A DNA stretch of 64,000 nt from Algoriphagus sanaruensis (lineage in GTDB: Bacteria > Bacteroidota > Bacteroidia > Cytophagales > Cyclobacteriaceae): contig NZ_CP012836.1 of NCBI RefSeq assembly GCF_001593605.1, forward strand, positions 1,302,001-1,366,000, given 5' to 3'. The notes under the pieces were generated by a model that saw nothing but the letters and a program-made list of their open reading frames with translations, was not told the DNA's origin and searched no databases. A program made the position numbers and the translations under genes. This document shows, in pieces, positions 16,172 to 23,975 of this stretch. Each line of letters starts with the position of its first letter. Position 1 is the stretch's first letter.

Positions 16172-17869
16172 ATGTTACAAGATTCAAAAGATAAAAGAAC
16201 CTACGATGCGATCGTGATTGGCTCAGGTGCATCTGGAGGTTGGGCAGCAAAAGAATTGACCGAAAAAGGACTTAAAACCCTTGTTTTGGAGCGTGGGAGA
16301 ATGGTCCGTCATATCGAAGATTACCCTACCGCATCCAAGGCTCCTTGGGAATTTGAGTTTCGTGGCGTTGTGCCCATTGACAAGCGATCCGGGGTGGGAG
16401 CAGCAAATTGGAAACGGGAGGAAACTATGCATTGGGCCTTGGCAGAAGATGAGCAGCCTTACATCGAAGAAAAACCCTTCCGGTGGTTTAGAGGCTATCA
16501 TGTAGGGGGTAAATCCTTGCTTTGGGCAAGGGGAACTCAGCGTTGGTCTGATTTTGATTGGGAAGGTCCAGCTAGAGATGGATATGCGGTGGATTGGCCG
16601 ATCCGATACAAGGATATGGAGCCTTGGTACACCTACGTGGAAACTTTTGTGGGATTTGCAGGAAGTAGGGATGGATTGGATGTGTTGCCTGACCAGGTTG
16701 TTCAGCCAGGGTTTGAACTGAGCTGCGTGGAGCAGTATTACAAGGAAAAATTAAAAGAGCTATACGGTTCGGAGCGTCATCTGGTCCAAGGACGCTGTGC
16801 CCACTTGACCGATCCTCAGCAAATTCATAAAGACCAAGGACGGAATAAGTGCATGAACCAAAACATGTGCAACCGTGGCTGTGTGTATGGCGGCTATTTT
16901 TCTGCCAATGCTTCTACCTTGCCATGGGCAGAAAAGACAGGAAACCTCACGATTCGTCCCGACTCGGTGGTAGAATCTATCTTGTATGACGAACAGAAAG
17001 GAAAAGCGATCGGTGTTCGTGTGATTGATCGCCATACCAACGAGGCGATTGAGTTTTATGCCAAAATCATTTTCCTCAATGCCTCTACGATCAATTCCAA
17101 CGCGATTCTCCTTAATTCCAAATCGTCCAGATTTCCGAATGGACTCGGAAATGATAATGGATTGATGGGTAAATTCATCACTTGCCACAATTACCGAGGA
17201 AGTGGCTATGCTACTTTTGAAGGCTTTGCAGATAAATTTAACGACGGGCGAAATCCCGGTCACGCCTATGTGCCACGATTCCGGAATGTCTATCGTCAGG
17301 AGACGGATTTCTTGCGAGGATATGCGATTGGAATGTCTGCCAGTCGACAATTGGACGGCAATGGAGAACTTATCGGAAATGCGCTTAGAGATAAACTACT
17401 CAATCCCAAATATGGACTTTGGGGCATGGCAGCCTGGATGCAAGGTGAAATGGTGCCTGATGAATCCAATCACATGCGGCTTTCTCCAGGTGAAAAAGAT
17501 AAATATGGGATTCCTAAAATCATCATGTCTGTAGAATGGAAAGACAATGACGATAAGATGACCCGAGACTTTGTGGAGCAGCAGTCTGAAATGTACGAGC
17601 GGATGGGATTTAAAAATATCAATGTCGTCGATCGAGGTTCACCTCCAGGTTCTGATATTCATGAAATGGGAGGTGTCCGTATGGGCAATGATCCCAAGAC
17701 CTCCTTGCTCAACAAGTACAATCAGCTTCATACCTGTCCAAATGTTTTCGTGACGGATGGGGCATGCATGACTAGTGCCAGTACCCAAAATCCAACCTTG
17801 ACCTTTATGACCCTCACTGCCCGAGCTGCTAATTATGCCGTGGAGGAGTTGAATAAATTGAATTTATAA
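16172..17869 (+). CDS. GMC flavoprotein dehydrogenase with Cys cluster
   Basis: This is the 565-residue FAD-dependent large subunit of a sugar or alcohol dehydrogenase, similar to gluconate 2-dehydrogenase and glucoside 3-dehydrogenase. The FAD Rossmann motif GSGASGG is at 17-23. The C-terminal GMC domain contains HEMGGVRMG, with the likely catalytic His, and a conserved STQNPTLT segment. Three cysteines at 227, 233 and 237 (C-x5-C-x3-C) match the spacing of the [3Fe-4S] ligands of bacterial FAD-glucose dehydrogenase. There is no signal peptide, so export should occur with the Tat subunit just upstream. Electrons would pass FAD to Fe-S to cytochrome c. The substrate is not readable from the sequence. 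Confidence 0.9.
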   Translation: MLQDSKDKRTYDAIVIGSGASGGWAAKELTEKGLKTLVLERGRMVRHIEDYPTASKAPWEFEFRGVVPIDKRSGVGAANWKREETMHWALAEDEQPYIEEKPFRWFRGYHVGGKSLLWARGTQRWSDFDWEGPARDGYAVDWPIRYKDMEPWYTYVETFVGFAGSRDGLDVLPDQVVQPGFELSCVEQYYKEKLKELYGSERHLVQGRCAHLTDPQQIHKDQGRNKCMNQNMCNRGCVYGGYFSANASTLPWAEKTGNLTIRPDSVVESILYDEQKGKAIGVRVIDRHTNEAIEFYAKIIFLNASTINSNAILLNSKSSRFPNGLGNDNGLMGKFITCHNYRGSGYATFEGFADKFNDGRNPGHAYVPRFRNVYRQETDFLRGYAIGMSASRQLDGNGELIGNALRDKLLNPKYGLWGMAAWMQGEMVPDESNHMRLSPGEKDKYGIPKIIMSVEWKDNDDKMTRDFVEQQSEMYERMGFKNINVVDRGSPPGSDIHEMGGVRMGNDPKTSLLNKYNQLHTCPNVFVTDGACMTSASTQNPTLTFMTLTARAANYAVEELNKLNL

Positions 17870-17872
17870 TTT

Positions 17873-18000
17873 GGTCAACGGTCCACGGACGACAGTCGAT
17901 AGCCAGCTAATCTACCATCCAGGCTTTTGGTTTGATTTGCCCTTATCGAGTGTAGTACTTTGCAAGCAGCAGTGGACCGAGGACTGTCGACCGTAGACAA
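17873..18000. repeat. Inverted intergenic repeat of the GGTCAACGGTCCAC family
   Basis: The left arm at 17873-17886 (GGTCAACGGTCCAC) is identical to 4313-4326. The right arm around 17972-17997 has the inverted core GTGGACCG followed by GACTGTCGACCGTAGAC. The unit sits between the GMC gene and the isomerase gene and could fold into a long imperfect hairpin. It may separate or attenuate transcription between the two genes. I see no coding potential. Confidence 0.55.
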
Positions 18001-18014
18001 CCCATAAAGAACCT

Positions 18015-18881
18015 ATGAAAAATATCCTAACCCTCCTGATTTTATCCTTGGCTTGGATCATAACCCCTTCTGAAACTAAAGCTCAGAAAAAAGGTGATCC
18101 AATGCTTCAGGTTCCCCTTGGCTTTGCTTCTTACACGTTCCGAAATCAATGGAAAAAGGGTGTTCCAGAAGCGTTAGACATTATCCAGCAAATGGGTTTT
18201 ACGGAATTTGAAGGCGGGGCACCTCAGGGGGTAAGCGTTGAGGATTTTAAGAAAATGCTGGCAGATCGTGGAATTTCATTGCCTTCTACCGGGACAGGTT
18301 TCGAGCAATTAGAGTCCGATCCTCAGGCGGTTGCTGATCGTGCCAAAGCACTAGGGGCGAAGTATGTCATGTGTGCCTGGATTCCTCATCAGCGCGGGCA
18401 GTTTTCCAAAGCAGATGCCGATCGCGCGATCAAGGCCTTTAATGAAGGAGGAAAAGTTTTGAAGGATAATGGAATTATCTTCAAATACCATGTTCATGGG
18501 TATGAGTTTCAGCCTTATGGCAAAGGGACTTTGTTTGACTACCTAGTAGAAAACACCGATCCAGATTATGTCTCCTTGCAAATGGATGTGATGTGGACAC
18601 ATTTTGGAGGAGGCGATCCCGCGGCACTATTGAAAAAATATGGAAAGCGATGGGTTTCGCTTCACCTGAAGGATTTCCGAAAAGGAGCTCCTAAAGACAT
18701 GACGGGCTTGACTGGGCCTGAAAATGATGTACCCCTAGGTCAAGGAGAATTGGATTTTCCTGCCATCCTTCGAGAAGCCAATAAAATCGCAATTAAGCAT
18801 ATGTTTATCGAGGATGAAGGTGACCACGAATTGGAAGCTTTGCCAAAAAGCATCGCTTACTTAAAGAGCCTGAGGTATTGA
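18015..18881 (+). CDS. Exported xylose-isomerase-like TIM-barrel protein
   Basis: This 288-residue protein belongs to the sugar phosphate isomerase/epimerase (AP endonuclease 2-like TIM barrel) superfamily and has a signal peptide (cleavage near Lys-Ala-Gln, residue 24). Likely metal-site residues occur in the C-terminal half: HVHGYE, MDVMW, HLKDF and FIEDEG. Periplasmic members of this group have been linked to metabolism of 3-keto sugars. Its position 145 bases after the GMC dehydrogenase supports a role in handling the oxidised product, but this is inference. It could equally act on an unrelated sugar. Confidence 0.85.
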   Translation: MKNILTLLILSLAWIITPSETKAQKKGDPMLQVPLGFASYTFRNQWKKGVPEALDIIQQMGFTEFEGGAPQGVSVEDFKKMLADRGISLPSTGTGFEQLESDPQAVADRAKALGAKYVMCAWIPHQRGQFSKADADRAIKAFNEGGKVLKDNGIIFKYHVHGYEFQPYGKGTLFDYLVENTDPDYVSLQMDVMWTHFGGGDPAALLKKYGKRWVSLHLKDFRKGAPKDMTGLTGPENDVPLGQGELDFPAILREANKIAIKHMFIEDEGDHELEALPKSIAYLKSLRY

Positions 18882-18943
18882 GTTTAAATTTTCTATACTT
18901 CGAAAATTTGGAAAAGGAGTTTAAAGCCTTTTAAAAAATGGTG

Positions 18944-18987
18944 CAGAGGGAGGAAGGAGCGCTTGGATGCTCCTCCCAGTTCCTCTG
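18944..18987. other. GC-rich stem-loop between isomerase and sulfatase genes
   Basis: An outer stem CAGAGG/CCTCTG and an inner stem GGAGC/GCTCC (loop GCTTGGAT) can form a 44-base structure about 60 bases after the isomerase stop. No T run follows, so it is not a standard intrinsic terminator. It may protect the 3' end of the upstream transcript. The rest of 18882-19116 is AT-rich with no evident gene. Confidence 0.4.
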
Positions 18988-19116
18988 ACTTTGAACTAAA
19001 CTGAATAAACCTAATCGTTGATGACAAATCAAGAGTAGATACGGGGCTGGTTTAGGTCATGGCTGAAAATTTTAATGAATTGATTTTATACACTTCATAA
19101 CCGCTGATTTTGATTC

Positions 19117-20541
19117 ATGAATAAGCTTGTTAAGTTTCTGACAATCAGTTTTTTGATCGGAAGTTCTTTTGGAGGGTTTGCTCAAGAAAAGCAGAAATTA
19201 AATGTCATTTTGATCCATGTCGATGACCTTGGAGCAACTGATTTGGGGGTCTTTGGAAGTGATTTTTACGAAACTCCAAATTTGGATCAATTGGCAAAAG
19301 AGGGGATGCGATTTACCCAATCCTATGCCGCAGCATCTATTTGCTCCCCTTCCCGAGCGGCTTTGATGACAGGAAAATATCCGGCAAGAGTAGGAATTAC
19401 CGATTGGATCCGGGCAAAATTTCAAGGGTTTTCCACTTCTGGTTTGCCAGGGGAATATGAGGATTTTGCAGATAAACCATTGAAAACTCCAAAAATTCAG
19501 GGGTTTCTTCCCTTGGAAGAACAGACCATCCCCGAACGGTTGAAGCCTTTGGGTTATACCAGTCTCCACGTAGGGAAATGGCATTTAGGGGAAGAAGGTA
19601 TGCATCCCGAAGATCAAGGGTTTGACCTCAATATCGGAGGGAATGATTTGGGACAGCCGCCCAGCTATTTTGACCCTTACCTACCTCAAACACCAAGAGA
19701 ATTTTACCAGATCAAAAATTTGCCTCCTCGAAAAGCCGGTGAATTCTTAACAGATCGAGAATCAGACGAGATCATCGGGTTTTTGAAGAACAATTCAGAA
19801 AAGCCATTTTTTGTCCATTGGGCACCTTATGCGGTGCATACTCCGATCATGGGGCCAGAGGATTTGGTGGAGAAATACAAAAGTAAGACTCCCGGTCAGC
19901 AAAAAAATCCAGTGTACGCGGCACTGATTGAAAACTTGGATAGTAATGTCGGTAAGCTACTTGACTACCTCAATCAAACTGGATTAAGGGAAAAAACCTT
20001 GGTGATTTTCACTTCGGACAATGGAGGCCTGATCGGAAACAAAACTAATCCTGTGACCTGGAACATAGGCCTTAGAGAATATAAAGGATATCCGTATGAG
20101 GGGGGGATTCGAATTCCCACCCTAGTTAGTTTGCCCGGTCAAGTGGTTTCTAATGTATCCTCTTCTGTACCGACCATTTCGATGGATTGGATTTCCACGA
20201 TCTTGGATGCCTTGGGCGAAAATCCCAACCAGCCCGGGTTTGAGGGAAGTAGTCTTTGGCCTGTTTTGAAGGGTGAGAAAGGGGAGTTGGACAGAGATTT
20301 ATTTTGGCATTTTCCGCACTATCGTGAGCCGGATGTGACTCCGCATTCTATCGTAAGGTCGGGGGATTTCAAAATGATTTACTATTTCGAGGATGGAAGT
20401 ACTGAGCTTTTTGACCTGAAAAAAGATCCCATGGAAGAAAAGAATTTAGCTAAAGAGATGCCTGAGCAAGTTGTCCAATTAAAGGCCAAGATTGAAATGT
20501 GGTGGAAGGAAACTGGGGCTAGATTGCCTATGAAAAAATAA
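19117..20541 (+). CDS. Exported sulfatase (arylsulfatase family, Cys-type)
   Basis: This is a 474-residue sulfatase with a signal peptide (cleavage near Phe-Ala-Gln, residues 21-23). The active-site signature CSPSR lies at 76-80; Cys76 must be converted to formylglycine by a maturase, which is not in this window. Calcium ligands are Asp36-Asp37 (VDDLG) and the FTSDNGG segment. HVGKWHLG is also conserved. The fold and length match arylsulfatase A / N-acetylgalactosamine sulfatase relatives. Sulfatases with carbohydrate enzymes nearby usually desulfate algal or animal glycans; no carbohydrate transporter accompanies this one. Confidence 0.92.
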   Translation: MNKLVKFLTISFLIGSSFGGFAQEKQKLNVILIHVDDLGATDLGVFGSDFYETPNLDQLAKEGMRFTQSYAAASICSPSRAALMTGKYPARVGITDWIRAKFQGFSTSGLPGEYEDFADKPLKTPKIQGFLPLEEQTIPERLKPLGYTSLHVGKWHLGEEGMHPEDQGFDLNIGGNDLGQPPSYFDPYLPQTPREFYQIKNLPPRKAGEFLTDRESDEIIGFLKNNSEKPFFVHWAPYAVHTPIMGPEDLVEKYKSKTPGQQKNPVYAALIENLDSNVGKLLDYLNQTGLREKTLVIFTSDNGGLIGNKTNPVTWNIGLREYKGYPYEGGIRIPTLVSLPGQVVSNVSSSVPTISMDWISTILDALGENPNQPGFEGSSLWPVLKGEKGELDRDLFWHFPHYREPDVTPHSIVRSGDFKMIYYFEDGSTELFDLKKDPMEEKNLAKEMPEQVVQLKAKIEMWWKETGARLPMKK

Positions 20542-20595
20542 TCAACACAAGCTTACATCATACCCTCGCCACTACTCCGCTATTCTCTCGCTATC

Positions 20596-20640
20596 CGAGA
20601 TTTGCTATCTCGAATTTCCTATCGATGGATTTGTAATCCG
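20596..20640. repeat. Pair of short REP-like hairpins
   Basis: Two adjacent hairpins of similar design, CGAGAT-TTGCT-ATCTCG (20596-20612) and a GGAT-TTGTA-ATCC unit (from about 20627), lie between the convergent sulfatase and response-regulator genes. A related string (GTAAATCCGAAAA) occurs near 50931. They look like members of a dispersed palindromic element and may also act as a weak bidirectional terminator. Confidence 0.45.
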
Positions 20641-20648
20641 AAAAAGTT

Positions 20649-21329
20649 TCAGCAAACCAGCTTAAACCCATATCCACGCACATTCAATATTTTAATCGCC
20701 GGGTCGTCTTGGAGTTTTTTGCGGATCTTGGTGATAAATACATCCATGCTTCGGGCGTTGAAAAAGTCGTCCGAACCCCAGATTTGATTTAGAATCAGTG
20801 TCCGATCGGTAATGTCATTGGCGTTTTCCAAAAGCATTTGCAAAAGCTGACTTTCTCTCGCCGTAAGGGGAGTTTCTATCTCACCCAATTTTAGCAACTG
20901 ACGGGTGGGGTGAAATTCATACTTGCCTAAGGTAATCCAATCGCTTTGACTTTGCCGAACTCGAATTTTATCCAAATGAGCTTTGATTCGCACGATCAAT
21001 TCCTCCATGCTGAAAGGTTTACGAACGTAATCATTGGCCCCCAAGCCAAAGCCTTTCACCACATCTTCGGTCTGACTTTTCGAAGTCAAGAATATAATTG
21101 GAGTATGGGGATCGATTTTTCGAATTTCGGCAGCGAGCGAAAACCCATCTTTCTTCGGCATCATCACATCCAAAACCAGCACATCAGGCTTTTGACCTTG
21201 ATAACTCTCCCAGGCTTTTTGTCCGTCTGCGCAAAGTCTTACTTTGAAATCCCGGCTCTCCAGACTTTCCTGAATAATCATTCCAAGTGCCAATTCGTCT
21301 TCGGCCAACAGTACATTGATTTTGCTCAT
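20649..21329 (-). CDS. OmpR/PhoB-family response regulator
   Basis: This 226-residue cytoplasmic regulator has a receiver domain (residues 1-120) with acidic pocket Glu10-Asp11, phospho-acceptor Asp54 (VLDVMMP) and a TSK switch region, followed by a winged-helix DNA-binding domain (about 130-226) with LTARESQLLQMLL and the recognition-helix region RSMDVFITKIRKKL. It overlaps the kinase gene by four bases (ATGA) and is translated after it. The phased TTAAC repeats upstream of the kinase are a plausible target. The system resembles RprXY-type pairs of Bacteroidota. Confidence 0.95.
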   Translation of the reverse strand: MSKINVLLAEDELALGMIIQESLESRDFKVRLCADGQKAWESYQGQKPDVLVLDVMMPKKDGFSLAAEIRKIDPHTPIIFLTSKSQTEDVVKGFGLGANDYVRKPFSMEELIVRIKAHLDKIRVRQSQSDWITLGKYEFHPTRQLLKLGEIETPLTARESQLLQMLLENANDITDRTLILNQIWGSDDFFNARSMDVFITKIRKKLQDDPAIKILNVRGYGFKLVC

Positions 21330-22870
21330 GGCCAGTAAGTAATAAAGGTGGTTGAATTCTTTCCTGTCTCCAGTTCGATTTTGCCCTCGTGCTTTTCGAG
21401 AATCTTTTTCACGTAATACAAGCCAATTCCAAAGCCCTTTACGTCGTGTAAATCTCCCTTGGGGATACGGTAAAATTGCTCAAATACCCTTTCCTTTTGT
21501 TCTGGGCTGATATTTCCTCCATTGTCGTAGATTCGGATTTTGTGCATTCCGTTTTGATCCAAGCTTATTCGGATCTGATCCCCACCATATTTCACGGCAT
21601 TATCGAGGAGATTGGAGAGCACGTTTTCGAAGTGAAACGGATCTGCGAAAATGGGTTTGCAATGGGAGGGAATTGTCAAGTCAATCTGTTTTTCCGGAGC
21701 CAAAGTCTGGAACTTTTGGACCAACTGCCGCAAAAGCGGTTCGGGCTCGATTGGCTCCTTCTTCATGATCAATTGATCTGAATCCAAGGTGGCAGTTTCT
21801 AATAGTTTTTCCACCATTTGATTCAGTTTTAGCATTTGGGTTTTGGAGATGCCCAAGTAGCGGTTGGTTTTTTGAAGATCATTTTCCGGATTGAATTGTA
21901 GTATTCCTTCAATTGCAGATAGCGTGGTGGCGATTGGAGTTTTGAATTCGTGCGTGATATTGGCGATCAGATCCTGCTTGATTTCGGCGATTTCCTTCTG
22001 GTTTTTGATCGTTTGATAGAGGTAGTAAAAGGCAAAAGAGATGAGCACAAGAAATAGAACCGAAGTCAGGATTTCTATTAATCCTCTTCGAAGAATGGTC
22101 GTGGCCGTATTCTCAAAATGCATTTCCAAAATCTGTCCCGGTGGGAGAAAAGTGGATCGAGAAGTTACCTGAAAAGGCATTTTTTCCTTGGAATTCAATA
22201 TGACGCTGTAGGCCTTGGCATCTCCCGAAAGCTGATAGAGTCTATAGTTGATAGTGATACTTCTTCGGTCCAGTTCGTTAAATAACAGTGCATTGATTTT
22301 GTCAAAATCCAAACTGTCCCGGGTGATCGAGATGATGATTTTGCTGGTGAAAATCTTTAAGTTATTGATGCTGTCAGCTTGGTCTTTTCCGAAAAATACC
22401 TGTACTCTGTTTTTTTGATCTAAGGCTATTTTTCTCGATGAATCCATCAAAACCAGACTTGAGGTCGAATCCATCTCCAAGGAACTCCAAAACGCAGAGT
22501 CAAATCCGCCGCTTTCCATTTTTTCTATGGTCTCAAAGATTCGATTGCTTTTGGTGACTCGATCCAAAAATCCCCCAGTACTATCTAGGCGGTCAACCTG
22601 GATTTTGGTGATTTGGTGAGGATCAGGAAGACTATCCGAACTGAATTGAAAATTTCCAGTTGGCAGGTCTGTCATTGCAATCACATCTGTTTTGGCCAAC
22701 TCCGCAAAGTAATTCTCGACCGCATTATCCAAACTCTGTTGAATATCGCTGATAAGCTGGGTTTGGATAACCTCAAACTGATTGACCAGTCTCCAGCCTT
22801 GAACTAGAATGCTGATGGCCAAGGTGAGCCCGATTAAAATTCCGATTCGTTTGAGTTTCAGTTTTTCCAC
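21326..22870 (-). CDS. Membrane sensor histidine kinase
   Basis: This is a 514-residue kinase with two transmembrane helices (about 8-26 and 263-284) enclosing a periplasmic sensor of about 235 residues that I cannot assign to a known fold. The phospho-acceptor His307 lies in ITHEFKTPIA. The HATPase domain (about 405-514) has the N box NLLDNAVKYGG, G1 (IYDNGG) and G2 (GFGIGLYYVK) motifs. It is co-transcribed with the response regulator downstream and divergent from the GLPGLI gene, which suggests that the pair senses envelope conditions and controls that outer-membrane locus. Confidence 0.94.
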   Translation of the reverse strand: MEKLKLKRIGILIGLTLAISILVQGWRLVNQFEVIQTQLISDIQQSLDNAVENYFAELAKTDVIAMTDLPTGNFQFSSDSLPDPHQITKIQVDRLDSTGGFLDRVTKSNRIFETIEKMESGGFDSAFWSSLEMDSTSSLVLMDSSRKIALDQKNRVQVFFGKDQADSINNLKIFTSKIIISITRDSLDFDKINALLFNELDRRSITINYRLYQLSGDAKAYSVILNSKEKMPFQVTSRSTFLPPGQILEMHFENTATTILRRGLIEILTSVLFLVLISFAFYYLYQTIKNQKEIAEIKQDLIANITHEFKTPIATTLSAIEGILQFNPENDLQKTNRYLGISKTQMLKLNQMVEKLLETATLDSDQLIMKKEPIEPEPLLRQLVQKFQTLAPEKQIDLTIPSHCKPIFADPFHFENVLSNLLDNAVKYGGDQIRISLDQNGMHKIRIYDNGGNISPEQKERVFEQFYRIPKGDLHDVKGFGIGLYYVKKILEKHEGKIELETGKNSTTFITYWP

Positions 22871-22911
22871 ATCGCTAAATTAGCCGGATAAAAAGCCCGA
22901 AAAAATCCAGG

Positions 22912-22936
22912 TTAACACACGTTAACAGTGCTTAAC
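22912..22936. promoter_or_regulatory. Three TTAAC boxes phased at 10 bp
   Basis: TTAAC occurs at 22912, 22922 and 22932, exactly one helical turn apart, in the divergent promoter region of the histidine kinase (minus) and GLPGLI (plus) genes. OmpR/PhoB-family regulators bind short direct repeats with 10-11 bp spacing; the PhoP box of Bacillus is also TTAACA-like. A TTG at 22940 and a TTTG at 22963 downstream could be promoter elements for the GLPGLI gene. Binding by the neighbouring regulator is inferred. Confidence 0.6.
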
Positions 22937-22988
22937 GGATTGTTTTCTTTTGATACTTCTTCTTTGCAATCACAAAACACACCCAATT

Positions 22989-23822
22989 ATGAAAATCAAA
23001 TTAGTACTAATCGCTGCATTGAGCCTTCTTAGTATGGTTCATCTTTTTGCCCAAGGACTTACCGGAAGAGCCTATTACAAATCTTCCTCGGCCTTCAGAT
23101 TTGAAATGGATTCTTCGAAAATGGCCCCTGAACAAATGGCTGAAATCCAGGCACAGCTTAAAAAGCAAATGGAGCGTGAATATGTCCTTTCTTTCAACCC
23201 GATTGAATCCAACTGGAAGCAGGTGGAAAGCTTGGGAGGTGGACCTGCTACAGCTTCCTCTGGTGGAATGCAAATCGTGATCAACACTGGTAGCCAAGAT
23301 CGGGTATTGTACAAAAATGTCGCAGATCAAACCTACGAGCAGGAACAAGATGTGATGGGAAAGGAATTTTTGATCAAAGATGCGCTTGAGGTAGCTGAAT
23401 GGGAATTGTCCGATGAAACCAAGAAAATAGGAAACTATACCGCTCAAAAAGCAACTTATTCTCGAATTATCGACTCCCAGCGTTTTTCTACAGGTATGAC
23501 CGAAATGGAAAATGTGAAAGATACCATTCAAGTGGTGGCTTGGTTTACTCCGGATATCCCTGTGCCTCATGGTCCTGAAAATTTCTTCGGCCTTCCGGGT
23601 TTGATTTTGGAGGTACAAAGCTCAGGTAGAACCTTGATCTGTGAGAAAATCGAATTGAATCCTTCCGCCGAACCTGTGGCGATAGTCCGTCCGAAGCGTG
23701 GAAAAGAAGTAACTCGTGAAGAATTCCGAGCCATGCAGGAGGAAGGAATGAAGCAGATGATGAACCGCTATCAAGGAAAGCCCGGAGACGGAAATCAGTT
23801 TACGATTCGAATTGGAAACTGA
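22989..23822 (+). CDS. GLPGLI family protein
   Basis: This 277-residue exported protein is named for its motif, seen here as FFGLPGLILEV with GLPGLI at 201-206. The ATG at 22989 begins a signal peptide ending near Phe-Ala-Gln (20-22); an earlier in-frame start would place extra polar residues before it. The family is typical of Bacteroidota and its function is unknown; the proteins are usually encoded next to a TonB/carboxypeptidase-regulatory outer-membrane protein, as here. It lies downstream of the phased TTAAC boxes and is probably regulated by the divergent two-component system. Confidence 0.9.
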   Translation: MKIKLVLIAALSLLSMVHLFAQGLTGRAYYKSSSAFRFEMDSSKMAPEQMAEIQAQLKKQMEREYVLSFNPIESNWKQVESLGGGPATASSGGMQIVINTGSQDRVLYKNVADQTYEQEQDVMGKEFLIKDALEVAEWELSDETKKIGNYTAQKATYSRIIDSQRFSTGMTEMENVKDTIQVVAWFTPDIPVPHGPENFFGLPGLILEVQSSGRTLICEKIELNPSAEPVAIVRPKRGKEVTREEFRAMQEEGMKQMMNRYQGKPGDGNQFTIRIGN

Positions 23823-23866
23823 TGTAAGTCCGATGCTGGAGGACCGATGTGCGATGTCGGGCTTAG
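23822..23866. repeat. Short degenerate GTCCGATG-type repeat
   Basis: Directly after the GLPGLI stop there is an imperfect repetition of GTCCGATG, GACCGATG and GCGATGTC. It resembles the repeat at about 28209-28263 in style. The remaining gap up to the outer-membrane gene holds no gene that I can see. Confidence 0.35.
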
Positions 23867-23975
23867 CTAAGTCATAATCCTGTCCATTCTCGATTTTCCA
23901 GAGGGTTTACAGAGTCAAAGCATCTTTCCAATTTTCCAACCTTCCAATTTTACCACTTCAGAAGACTAAACCAAC

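Noticed and set aside
16760..17350. 196-residue minus-strand frame inside the GMC gene
   Set aside because: It is antisense to a clearly conserved flavoprotein, with no domain or start context.
23007..23618. 203-residue minus-strand frame inside the GLPGLI gene
   Set aside because: It is antisense to the GLPGLI gene, and its His/Phe/Leu-rich composition is typical of shadow frames here.
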